Translations under genes and position numbers: made by a program
In this document: positions 1 to 5,786 of the stretch, one piece after another
How the letters are laid out: every line of letters starts with the position of its first letter
Numbering within the stretch: position 1 is the stretch's first letter
From: Pseudolabrys sp.
GTDB lineage: Bacteria; Pseudomonadota; Alphaproteobacteria; Rhizobiales; Xanthobacteraceae
Length of the DNA stretch: 6,647 bases
Assembly (NCBI GenBank): GCA_026125925.1
Contig: JAHCKF010000204.1
Span: 1-6,647 of the forward strand
Direction of reading: 5' to 3'
The notes under the pieces: generated by a model
Databases searched by the model: none
Told to the model about the DNA's origin: nothing
The model's input: the letters and a program-made list of their open reading frames with translations, nothing else

Positions 1-307
<307 letters not shown>

Positions 308-314
308 TGCATAT

Positions 315-330
315 ATAAAGATTTCTTTAT
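315..330. promoter_or_regulatory. Perfect 7-bp palindrome, candidate operator for ahcY (SahR-like)
   Basis: ATAAAGA and TCTTTAT form a perfect inverted repeat separated by 2 bp. It lies 7 nt upstream of the candidate -35 box of ahcY. From memory, alphaproteobacterial ahcY, metH and metF genes are controlled by an ArsR-family, SAH-responsive regulator (SahR), and its sites are A/T-rich palindromes of this general look; I could not compare it with a curated motif. The position, slightly upstream of -35, is compatible with a regulator acting on ahcY, and the site could also affect the divergent lysR gene. Confidence 0.5.
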
Positions 331-482
331 GTTCTGTTCGTGTGGTGTCCAAGTGTAGAGTCAATGGTATTCGAATATGTGTATATGAAATGATGCCATT
401 TTACATATGCCTACACGTTAAATGCAACTTCATGATCTGACGTGCAATTTGGTCGCCGGGGCAAGGGACGCGGAGACGGCCA

Positions 483-1385
483 ATGCACAGGCGCCACCAA
501 CAGATCAACATTCCGACGGAGGTCGTCCGCACGCTGGTTGCAATTGCCGACGGCGGCAGCTTTTCCAAGGCCGGCGAAAGGCTGAACCTCAGCCAGCCCG
601 CCATCAGCGCGCAGGTCAAACGACTCCAGCTCCTTATCGGCGGCGCCATCTTCCACAAGTCCGCGGGCGGCCGCCTCGACTTTACGCAGCGTGGACGGCT
701 GGTGCTGTCGCATGCCCGGCGGCTGCTCGAAGCGAACGACCAGATTTTGTCACTGGGAGGCGGGGCGCCGGATCACCGCCCGGTGCGCCTGGGCATCGCC
801 TCGTCTTATGTCGAACGTTTTCTAGTGGCCTGGCAGGCGGCGGGTGCGCCACGCGGCTTTCTCTTCCAATGCGACCGCTCGGACGACATTTCCAAGGCGT
901 TGAACGAAGGCTTTGCCGATATCGGTTGCATCTTCCAGAACCCACAGCAAATCGACGAACTTGCCGTGTCCTGGCAGGAAGAGTTTGTCTGGGTGCGTCG
1001 CAGCGATTTCGTCCTCAGCCCCGGCGCGCCGATACCGCTGGTGACTTGGCCGGGTAATTGCACCGAACTGCCGGCCATCAATGCCCTGGAAAAGGCCGGC
1101 ATGTCCTACCGTATCGTCTTCACCAGTGCTGACCTACGGGCGCGGCAGGCCGCGGTTACCGCCGGAATCGGTCTGATGACCATGCCGGCCTGGCTGGTGC
1201 GGTCACCTCTCGTCGTGGCAAACGATTACTATCTGCCGAAACTGCGGCCGATGCGGGCCGGCATCGCGATCCGGCGCGGCTTCGACGCGGAAACGGCGAA
1301 AGAGATGATCGATCTGTTCGCCAAGTTGGCGCCAGTCGGTGCAGCCTACGCGGCGAACTCCACGACCAGACCTGCCAAGTCTTGA
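483..1385 (+). CDS. LysR-family transcriptional regulator
   Basis: This is a DNA-binding transcription factor of 300 residues, the usual LysR length. Residues about 13-72 form the winged helix-turn-helix: LVAIADGGSFSKAGERLNLS leads into the recognition helix SQPAISAQVKRLQ (38-50) and then the wing (FHKSAGGRLDFTQRG). From about residue 98 (HRPVRLGIASSYVE) to 290 it reads as the periplasmic-binding-protein-like effector domain. The effector cannot be told from sequence. The ATG at 483 has a GGAG at 472-475 with 7-nt spacing, and starting here leaves only a short tail before the HTH. The gene is divergent from ahcY and lies upstream of the tadE/tadG pair on the same strand, so either the A/T-rich region to its left or the lysR-tadE gap could be its target; both are inference. 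LysR proteins often control a divergent neighbour, but ahcY is an unlikely dedicated target. Confidence 0.93.
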   Translation: MHRRHQQINIPTEVVRTLVAIADGGSFSKAGERLNLSQPAISAQVKRLQLLIGGAIFHKSAGGRLDFTQRGRLVLSHARRLLEANDQILSLGGGAPDHRPVRLGIASSYVERFLVAWQAAGAPRGFLFQCDRSDDISKALNEGFADIGCIFQNPQQIDELAVSWQEEFVWVRRSDFVLSPGAPIPLVTWPGNCTELPAINALEKAGMSYRIVFTSADLRARQAAVTAGIGLMTMPAWLVRSPLVVANDYYLPKLRPMRAGIAIRRGFDAETAKEMIDLFAKLAPVGAAYAANSTTRPAKS

Positions 1386-1386
1386 T

Positions 1387-1427
1387 GGCCGATCAAAACT
1401 GATGACGCCATAACCGGCAAATCGGCC
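1387..1427 (+). repeat. Inverted repeat GGCCGAT-N27-ATCGGCC after lysR
   Basis: Perfect 7-bp arms (1387-1393 and 1421-1427) flank 27 nt, immediately after the lysR stop codon. No T-run follows, so it is a poor intrinsic terminator. The same hexamer GCCGAT or its complement recurs at 1468-1473, 1480-1485 and inside the start of tadE near 1525, so it may be a protein-binding motif rather than a terminator. Its function is unknown. Confidence 0.35.
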
Positions 1428-1467
1428 CTCAGGAATGCCGAATGATTGATTCAGGGACGTTCAACGC

Positions 1468-1485
1468 GCCGATGGAATCATCGGC
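1468..1485 (+). other. Hairpin just before the tadE start codon
   Basis: GCCGATG and CATCGGC form a perfect 7-bp stem with a GAAT loop, ending 2 nt before the ATG at 1488. The stem would cover the region where the ribosome binds, including the weak GGAA at 1474-1477. In RNA it could lower or modulate initiation; in DNA it could be an operator half-site pair. Both are inferences. Confidence 0.4.
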
Positions 1486-1487
1486 CC

Positions 1488-1922
1488 ATGACAAACAAAA
1501 CCGCTACCCCGTTTTTGTTCGTGGCCGATCGGCGCGGCGCAGCCGCGGTCGAATTCGCGATTATCATTCCTGTCTTCATCATGCTGCTGATCGGCATCTT
1601 CGCCTATGGCAGCTATCTTTCGGTCGTGCACGGCGTTCAGCAACTAACAGCCGAGGCGGCGCGCGCATCGATCGCCGGCGTGACCGATTCCGAGCGCGTA
1701 TCGTTGGCGCAATCCAACATCGCCCGCAACATTGGTGGCTATCCGTTCCTGGCGCAGAACGATCTCATCGTGCAGTCGGCGGCCACCGACGGTAACGGAA
1801 CGTTCTCGGTGACGCTCCGTTACGACGCAGCCGACATGTTCATCTTCAATTTGCCGAGCCTAATTCCGATGCCGTCGCCGGTCATTGTGCGCACGGCGGC
1901 AATCCAGCGCGGCGGCTATTAG
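1488..1922 (+). CDS. tadE: TadE-like pseudopilin / TadE-family membrane protein
   Basis: TadE-family proteins are small pseudopilins of the Flp/Tad (tight adherence) pilus system, matured by the TadV/CpaA-type prepilin peptidase. The 144-residue product has a short basic leader ending DRRG (14-17), a predicted cleavage after Gly17, Glu22 at the +5 position typical of type IV pilins, and a hydrophobic helix AVEFAIIIPVFIMLLIGIFAYGSYL (about 20-44). A polar, probably periplasmic domain follows. The QQLTAEAARASIAG segment after the helix is typical of the family. The ATG at 1488 gives the short leader seen in relatives. A TTG at 1446, preceded by AGGAA (1431-1435), would add 14 residues and cannot be excluded. 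The stop codon overlaps the ribosome site of the next gene, so the two are surely cotranscribed. No pilin, ATPase or secretin gene is visible nearby. The symbol denotes the family only. Confidence 0.85.
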   Translation: MTNKTATPFLFVADRRGAAAVEFAIIIPVFIMLLIGIFAYGSYLSVVHGVQQLTAEAARASIAGVTDSERVSLAQSNIARNIGGYPFLAQNDLIVQSAATDGNGTFSVTLRYDAADMFIFNLPSLIPMPSPVIVRTAAIQRGGY

Positions 1923-1931
1923 GAGCAGGAC

Positions 1932-3599
1932 ATGAAGACGGTGCCCATGCTCAAGGCGTTCGCAGGCGATCGGCGCGGCGCCGTCGCCATCACCTCGGCG
2001 CTGCTGATGACGGCTTTAATCGGCTTTGCCGCGCTGGGCGTCGATGTCGGCTCGATCTATACCGACCGGCGCAAGGCGCAGAGCGTTGCCGATCTCGCCG
2101 CGCTGGCCGCGGTCGCCAATCTGACCAATGCCGACAGGGCCGCCGCAGCAACGCTCGCCAGCAACAAGCTGATGAACGCATCCTATTCGCTGCAATACGG
2201 CGTCTACACCGCTGATCCGGCCCTGGCCCCTGAGAACCGCTTCGCGCCGTCGAGCGCGGCAGCCGCAAATGCCGCCCGCGTGGTGCTCAACACCTCGACG
2301 CCGCTGTTCTTCGCTCGCGTCGTCACGGGCAAGGACACCTTCGCGATCAGCAGCACCGCCACGGCGGCACAAAGTTCATTCGTCAATTTTGCCATCGGCT
2401 CGCGGTTGCTGCAAGTCGATGGCGGGCTGCTCAATTCGGTGCTGGGCTCGCTGCTCGGCACAACTTTGTCCCTCTCGGCGATGGACTACAACGCGCTGCT
2501 GTCCGCCAAACTGGATGCCTTCGGATTCGTCAATGCGCTGGCGACACGCCTTCAGATCACATCGGGTACCTACGGCTCTCTGCTCAGCTCCAATGTCAGG
2601 ATCGGCGACATCGTCGCGGCGATGATCGACACCGCCAAAGGCCAGTATGGAGGCCTCAGTCCGGCGGTAAGCGCGCTCACTAGCGTGCAACAGTCGATCC
2701 AGGGCATCGCGACGAAGGTGGGCGTGCGGGCGATGATCGATCTCGGCCCTTATGACAGCATGGCGGTCGGCACGCGGCCGCAAGCATCGGCGGGACTGGC
2801 AGCCTATGACATGTTGACGGCCATGGCCCAGATGGCCAATGGCGACAGCCAGGCAGCGGTGGCGCTCAAAGTCGCTGTGCCGGGCATCGTATCGGCGACG
2901 CTGAAGCTGAAGATCGGCGAGCGGCCTCAAGGAACGAGCTGGGTGACCTTCGGTAGTACCGGCGCTACGGTGCATACGGCGCAGACGCGCCTGCTGCTCA
3001 CGGTGCAACTGGCCGGCACCGGCTCCTATTCGCTGGTGTCGGTGCCGATCTATATCGAGATCGCCTCCGGCACGGCGACGTTGTCGGCGATCAGTTGCGG
3101 CATTCCCGACATTTCGACCTCGACCGCGACATTATCTGTGCGGCCCGGCCTGATCGACGCCTGGATCGGCCAAGTGTCGTCCGGCGACTTCAACAATATT
3201 TCGCGCGCGGTCGATCCCGATCCGGCTACACTCATCAACGTTGCCGGCCTGCGCGTGACTGCCTTCTCCCATGTCAGCGTCAGCAACATCTCGACGACGC
3301 CGGTGACGTTTTCCTACAGCGATATCCAGAACCAGACCAAGAAGACCGTCGGCACGACGAGCTACGCCTCGTCGCTGGTATCGAGTCTCGTCGGCAGCAG
3401 CCATATTGGCGTCGATGCTTTCGGCTTCGGCATGAACGCGCCGCTGATCTCCTCCGGCGTGCGCAATGTACTGACGACGGCGACGAGCCCGATCGACCAG
3501 TTGCTGCCATCGCTGCTGCAGACGTTAGGAGTTGGGCTCGGCCAAGCGGATGTGTGGATGTCAGGTATCCGCTGCGACGGCGGCGTCCTGGTGCTGTGA
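1932..3599 (+). CDS. tadG: TadG-like protein (Tad N-terminal domain, large secreted or membrane-anchored domain)
   Basis: Of 555 residues, the first 60 match the Tad domain of TadG-like proteins: GDRRGAVAITSALLMTALIG (12-31) with a pseudopilin-like RRG, a hydrophobic helix (about 17-40), then VDVGSIYTDRRKAQSVADLAALAAV. The +5 residue after the possible cleavage site is Thr21, not Glu, so processing as a pilin is uncertain. The rest is rich in Ala, Ser, Thr and Leu, as expected for an exported protein, and resembles the DUF2134-type TadG relatives of Rhizobiales. No von Willebrand A MIDAS motif (DxSxS) was found, unlike some TadG proteins. Only two cysteines occur, Cys389 and Cys548, which may form a disulfide. 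ATG 1932 follows AGGAG (1921-1925), which overlaps the tadE stop, with a 9-nt intergenic gap. TadE and TadG-like proteins commonly come as such pairs. The exact role of this one is unknown. Confidence 0.8.
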   Translation: MKTVPMLKAFAGDRRGAVAITSALLMTALIGFAALGVDVGSIYTDRRKAQSVADLAALAAVANLTNADRAAAATLASNKLMNASYSLQYGVYTADPALAPENRFAPSSAAAANAARVVLNTSTPLFFARVVTGKDTFAISSTATAAQSSFVNFAIGSRLLQVDGGLLNSVLGSLLGTTLSLSAMDYNALLSAKLDAFGFVNALATRLQITSGTYGSLLSSNVRIGDIVAAMIDTAKGQYGGLSPAVSALTSVQQSIQGIATKVGVRAMIDLGPYDSMAVGTRPQASAGLAAYDMLTAMAQMANGDSQAAVALKVAVPGIVSATLKLKIGERPQGTSWVTFGSTGATVHTAQTRLLLTVQLAGTGSYSLVSVPIYIEIASGTATLSAISCGIPDISTSTATLSVRPGLIDAWIGQVSSGDFNNISRAVDPDPATLINVAGLRVTAFSHVSVSNISTTPVTFSYSDIQNQTKKTVGTTSYASSLVSSLVGSSHIGVDAFGFGMNAPLISSGVRNVLTTATSPIDQLLPSLLQTLGVGLGQADVWMSGIRCDGGVLVL

Positions 3600-3664
3600 A
3601 GCAGGCTTGCCGTCCGGCCGGCGGCTGTGATCCAGTGCCGGCAGGTTCTCCCAGGACGCGCAGC

Positions 3665-4144
3665 ATGACCACCCTTTACGATTTCACCGCCCGCGATATC
3701 GAAGGCCGCGAGGTAGCGCTCGAGCGCTTCCGCGGCCAGGTCCTGCTTGTCGTCAACACCGCCAGCCAGTGCGGCTTCACCAAACAGTATGCCGGGCTCG
3801 AGCGCCTCTATGAAGATCTGCACGAACGCGGCTTCAGCGTGCTCGGCTTTCCCTGCAATCAGTTCGGCGGCCAGGAGCCGGGCGACGCCGCCGAGATCGC
3901 CAGTTTTTGTTCGCTCAACTACGGCGTCCGCTTTCCGATGTTTGCCAAGATCGATGTCAACGGTCCGGACGCTCATCCGCTTTATCGCTGGCTCAAGAGC
4001 GAGGCCAAGGGCCTGCTCGGCAGCGAGGCGATCAAATGGAATTTCACCAAGTTCCTGATCGATGGCCAGGGACGGGTGGTCGATCGCTTCGCGTCGACGA
4101 CCGAGCCCGCCGCACTGCGCGAGCGGATCGAAAAGCTGCTGTAG
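3665..4144 (+). CDS. Glutathione peroxidase family protein, Cys-type (probably thioredoxin-dependent)
   Basis: It reduces hydrogen and organic peroxides with a thiol donor, in the cytoplasm as there is no signal peptide. The 159 residues cover the entire fold. Visible catalytic elements are NTASQCGFTKQY with peroxidatic Cys36 (not selenocysteine), LGFPCNQFGGQEPG with Gln70, and WNFTKFLI with Trp125 and Asn126. Cys82 in FCSLNYGVRFPMF occupies the place of the resolving cysteine of thioredoxin-dependent, plant/bacterial-type enzymes, so thioredoxin is a more likely reductant than glutathione; this is inferred from the family. AGGA (3653-3656) lies 8 nt before the ATG. The gene starts 65 nt after tadG on the same strand and ends 29 nt from the convergent ptsH end. 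It could be read through from tadG or have its own promoter; none was recognised in the gap. Confidence 0.96.
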   Translation: MTTLYDFTARDIEGREVALERFRGQVLLVVNTASQCGFTKQYAGLERLYEDLHERGFSVLGFPCNQFGGQEPGDAAEIASFCSLNYGVRFPMFAKIDVNGPDAHPLYRWLKSEAKGLLGSEAIKWNFTKFLIDGQGRVVDRFASTTEPAALRERIEKLL

Positions 4145-4174
4145 GGCGCGCGCCCCGAGATTCGTCGCGGCGAC
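4144..4174. other. Convergent gpx/ptsH junction with short GC hairpins
   Basis: Directly at the gpx stop is the self-complementary GGGCGCGCGCCC (4144-4155), followed by GTCG-CGG-CGAC (4164-4174), which reaches the ptsH stop. Either could form a small hairpin in both transcripts, but stems are only about 4 bp and no T-run follows on either strand. It may weakly separate the converging transcripts and is not a clear terminator. Confidence 0.25.
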
Positions 4175-4485
4175 TACTCTTCTTCGCCGAAGCGGTCCGA
4201 CACCAGGGCGCAGAGATCGTCTACCGCCGCTTTCGCCTGCTTGCCGGTCGCCTTGATGGTGATCATCGAGCCGGGGCCGGCGGCGAGCATCATCAGACCC
4301 ATGATCGAGGTCGCACCGACGGTTTCGCCGCGACAGGTGACAATGATGGCGGCGTCGAATTTTTCGGCATGCTGCACGAATTTGGCCGAAGCCCGGGCGT
4401 GCAGACCCTTCTTATTGATGATCTCGACGTCACGGGTGACGCCGGCGCCATGCGGATCGGGAGCGTCGCTGCGCGGCAGCGTCAT
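4174..4485 (-). CDS. ptsH: HPr phosphocarrier protein of the PTS
   Basis: HPr is the small cytoplasmic phosphate shuttle between enzyme I and EIIA proteins. The 103 residues include a 16-18 residue N-terminal extension (rich in Asp and Pro) before the core VEIINKKGLHARASAKFV. Phosphoacceptor His29 lies in GLHARAS. Ser60 in GATSIMGLMMLA is the residue modified by HPr kinase, and the following AAGPGSMITI is typical of the family. The core is the usual 85 or so residues. The ATG at 4485 overlaps the stop of the EIIA gene in ATGA, pointing to translational coupling. With hprK and EIIA nearby it forms the regulatory PTS set of alphaproteobacteria. No sugar-specific EIIBC is present, so it likely signals nitrogen/carbon state rather than transporting sugar, by analogy with relatives. 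Confidence 0.96.
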   Translation of the reverse strand: MTLPRSDAPDPHGAGVTRDVEIINKKGLHARASAKFVQHAEKFDAAIIVTCRGETVGATSIMGLMMLAAGPGSMITIKATGKQAKAAVDDLCALVSDRFGEEE

Positions 4486-4883
4486 TTGCCGTTGAGCACG
4501 CGGCTGGCGATCGTACAGTACTTGCGCCCGGCTTCCTGGGCGGCGGCGACGGCGTCCTCGAGCGGACAGGTCTCGCGCACCTTGGCGAGCTTGATCAGCA
4601 TCGGCAGATTAATACCGGCCAGCACCTCGACCTTGGGCTGGCTCATCACCGAGATGGCCAGGTTCGACGGCGTACCGCCGAACATGTCGGTGAGAATGGC
4701 GACGCCTTCGCCGGAATCGACGCGTTTGACAGCGTCGAGGATGTCCATGCGGCACTGTTCTGCGTCGTCGTCGGGGCCAATGGTAACAGCCTCGATCTGG
4801 GTTTGCGGACCCACAACGTGCTCAAGCGCCGAGCGAAACTCGGTGGCGAGCCGCCCGTGGGTCACTAATACGAGGCCGATCAT
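4482..4883 (-). CDS. PTS EIIA component, mannose (EIIA-Man) family
   Basis: This 133-residue cytoplasmic protein accepts phosphate from HPr. It opens MIGLVLVTHGRLA with His9 as the phosphorylation site (His10 in E. coli ManX), and carries the family motif LTDMFGGTPSN (64-74), where Asp66 contacts the active-site His. The length equals a lone IIA domain, with no IIB domain fused and no membrane partner. In Rhizobiales such lone proteins (often called PtsM, ManX or EIIA-Man) act in regulation. The ATG at 4883 was chosen over an in-frame upstream ATG at 5021: it has GAGGAG (complement of 4890-4895) 6 nt away, and the extra 46 residues resemble no part of the family. The gene overlaps ptsH by 4 nt and is separated from hprK by 262 bp, so it may have its own promoter. 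Confidence 0.95.
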   Translation of the reverse strand: MIGLVLVTHGRLATEFRSALEHVVGPQTQIEAVTIGPDDDAEQCRMDILDAVKRVDSGEGVAILTDMFGGTPSNLAISVMSQPKVEVLAGINLPMLIKLAKVRETCPLEDAVAAAQEAGRKYCTIASRVLNGK

Positions 4884-5145
4884 TCCGAACTCCTCGCGGG
4901 CGCCTTGTTCATCTTTTTGCGCCGCACGAATGGGGGCGCATTGAGGCGCATCCGAAGCCCCGTTGCAAGGGCTTGACTCGCTATATAAGCGCTCTGCTGC
5001 AACGCGGAAAGGCGGTGTCAAAAGCAGGCTCTATCTAGGGTTTCGGGCCGAACGAACGGTATGCCCGATATGGTTAATTTTTCTTAACGAAACGTGGGGT
5101 GGGGGCGTAGCGCAGGCCCATTTCCGGGTCAATTGTCGCTGCGGA
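4884..5145 (-). promoter_or_regulatory. hprK-EIIA intergenic region, probable EIIA/ptsH leader and promoter
   Basis: No gene is supported in these 262 bp. On the minus strand there is a perfect TTGACA (complement of 5016-5021), but the hexamer 17 nt below it (AGCAGA) is a poor -10. An alternative is TTTCCG (complement of 5005-5010), a 17-nt spacer, and TATATA (complement of 4982-4987). Either would give an EIIA-ptsH transcript with a leader of about 90-110 nt. A nested dyad (4961-5004) covers the second -10. GTTAA-N6-TTAAC sits at 5073-5088. Promoter choice is uncertain. Confidence 0.35.
4961..5004 (-). promoter_or_regulatory. Nested dyad / possible RNA stem-loop upstream of the EIIA gene
   Basis: CGTTGCA (4961-4967) and TGCAACG (4998-5004) are perfect 7-bp arms. 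Inside them AGGGC (4968-4972) pairs with GCTCT (4991-4995) with one mismatch, and the centre holds CGCT-ATATA-AGCG (4979-4991). The whole could be one stem-loop with a 2-nt bulge in RNA, or an operator. It ends 77 bp upstream of the EIIA start and has no T-tract typical of a terminator. Confidence 0.4.
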
Positions 5146-5607
5146 TTATTCCCCCGTGGCGGCTGTGGACGCCCGCCAGGCCAGGATCAGGGTGGCGGCG
5201 TCGGTCGCCGGTGCGACGGCAAGCCGCGGCAATTCGATACCGGAAATGGCGGTTTGCCCGGCCTCGACAGGCGGCAACCGCTCGGCATCGCTAGCGGCAA
5301 GGTCGATCACTAGGCCGACCACGGCGACCGGCTCGTAGGCCAGGCGACGGATGCCGAGGCCGCGGATCTCGATCAGGCCGGCGAGCAATGGCGCCGGGCG
5401 GACCAGCAGGCGGCCGCTGCGCGCTTCGAGAATGACGCGATCGTCCCCGACCAGCCGCGCGAATGGTAAACCGCCGCGCCCCGCCAGCATGATCAGATCG
5501 AAGGCGAGCCGCGACTTGCCCGCGCCGGACGGCCCGCGGATCAGCACCGCATGGGCGCCGATCAGGACGGCCGAGGCGTGGGTGGTGGGGAGGCTGTCTA
5601 TGGCCAT
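5146..5607 (-). CDS. hprK: HPr kinase/phosphorylase, short alphaproteobacterial form
   Basis: It phosphorylates HPr on the regulatory serine (here probably Ser60 of the adjacent PtsH) and may reverse it, linking the PTS to metabolic state. The 153-residue protein corresponds to only the C-terminal kinase domain; the N-terminal domain of the roughly 310-residue Firmicutes enzymes is absent, as usual in alphaproteobacteria. Visible are the substrate-side start THASAVLIGAHAVLIRG, the P-loop GPSGAGKS (25-32), VGDDRVILE with the acidic pair, and the family signature IEIRGLGIRRLAY. ATG 5607 was preferred because relatives begin a few residues before THASAV; a longer open frame to 5727 reads into the intergenic repeat. 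No Shine-Dalgarno precedes it, while TATACT ends 7 nt before the ATG, so the mRNA could be leaderless. The gene lies downstream of chvG and upstream of the EIIA gene. Confidence 0.94.
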   Translation of the reverse strand: MAIDSLPTTHASAVLIGAHAVLIRGPSGAGKSRLAFDLIMLAGRGGLPFARLVGDDRVILEARSGRLLVRPAPLLAGLIEIRGLGIRRLAYEPVAVVGLVIDLAASDAERLPPVEAGQTAISGIELPRLAVAPATDAATLILAWRASTAATGE

Positions 5608-5614
5608 AACACTC

Positions 5615-5620
5615 AGTATA
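5615..5620 (-). promoter_or_regulatory. Candidate -10 box for a leaderless hprK transcript
   Basis: The minus strand reads TATACT followed by GAGTGTT and then the hprK ATG. A start of transcription 7-8 nt after the box would fall at or next to the A of the ATG. No TTG-type -35 was found at 16-18 nt, where the intergenic repeat lies. The absence of a ribosome site supports the idea, but it is an inference. Confidence 0.3.
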
Positions 5621-5623
5621 GCG

Positions 5624-5740
5624 CCGTCACCCTGAGGTGCGCGCCTCTTGGCGCGCCTCGAAGGGCGACGGGCAATGATTCCAGGGCCGTCGTCCTTCGA
5701 GGCTCGCGCGCGTATGCGCGCTCGCACCTCAGGATGACGG
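5624..5740. repeat. 117-bp double-hairpin intergenic palindromic repeat
   Basis: Two imperfect hairpins, 5624-5671 and 5687-5740, are inverted copies of each other separated by 15 nt. The outer arms CCGTCACCCTGAGGTGC (5624-5640) and GCACCTCAGGATGACGG (5724-5740) match at 16 of 17 positions as an inverted repeat. Hairpin one has a perfect inner stem GCGCGCC-TCTT-GGCGCGC (5639-5656). Hairpin two carries the CCTTCGAGG/CACCTCAGG pairing around GCGCGCG-TAT-GCGCGC. I recognise this pattern (CCCTGAGG with CCTCGAAGGG) as a dispersed REP-like repeat common in Bradyrhizobium and related genomes. It fills most of the chvG-hprK gap and may terminate or stabilise transcripts. Long open frames across it are not genes. 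Confidence 0.85.
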
Positions 5741-5786
5741 GTTTGATACGCGATGAGCGGAGTTTTCGGGTGCCTCCGGATGAAAT

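Noticed and set aside
2016..3008. Several antisense open frames opposite tadG
   Set aside because: They have low-complexity Arg/Ala-rich products typical of shadow frames in GC-rich DNA, while the plus frame shows clear Tad-family features.
3095..3664. Open frame joined upstream to the gpx frame, suggesting a fusion
   Set aside because: It is the shadow frame of tadG, Arg-rich and without domain features. The peroxidase fold starts at 3665 with its own ribosome site.
3907..4944. Plus-strand 345-codon open frame across gpx, ptsH and EIIA
   Set aside because: It lies opposite or out of frame with three confidently identified genes, and its translation resembles no known protein.
4973..4987. 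CTTGACT followed by CTATATA on the plus strand as a promoter
   Set aside because: The two elements are only a few bases apart, far too close for -35/-10 spacing, and no plus-strand gene follows.
4884..5021. N-terminal extension of the EIIA gene to an ATG at 5021
   Set aside because: The 46 extra residues have no family resemblance, and the ATG at 4883 has a strong GAGGAG and gives the standard MIGLVLVTHG start.
5073..5088. GTTAA-N6-TTAAC, resembling a CtrA cell-cycle regulator site
   Set aside because: The known CtrA site has TTAA-N7-TTAA spacing. Here the gap is 6, and the hprK-EIIA genes are not typical targets. It can also be a plain small dyad.
5608..5727. N-terminal extension of hprK to 5727
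   Set aside because: The added Arg-rich residues are translated from the palindromic repeat. The family start fits 5607.
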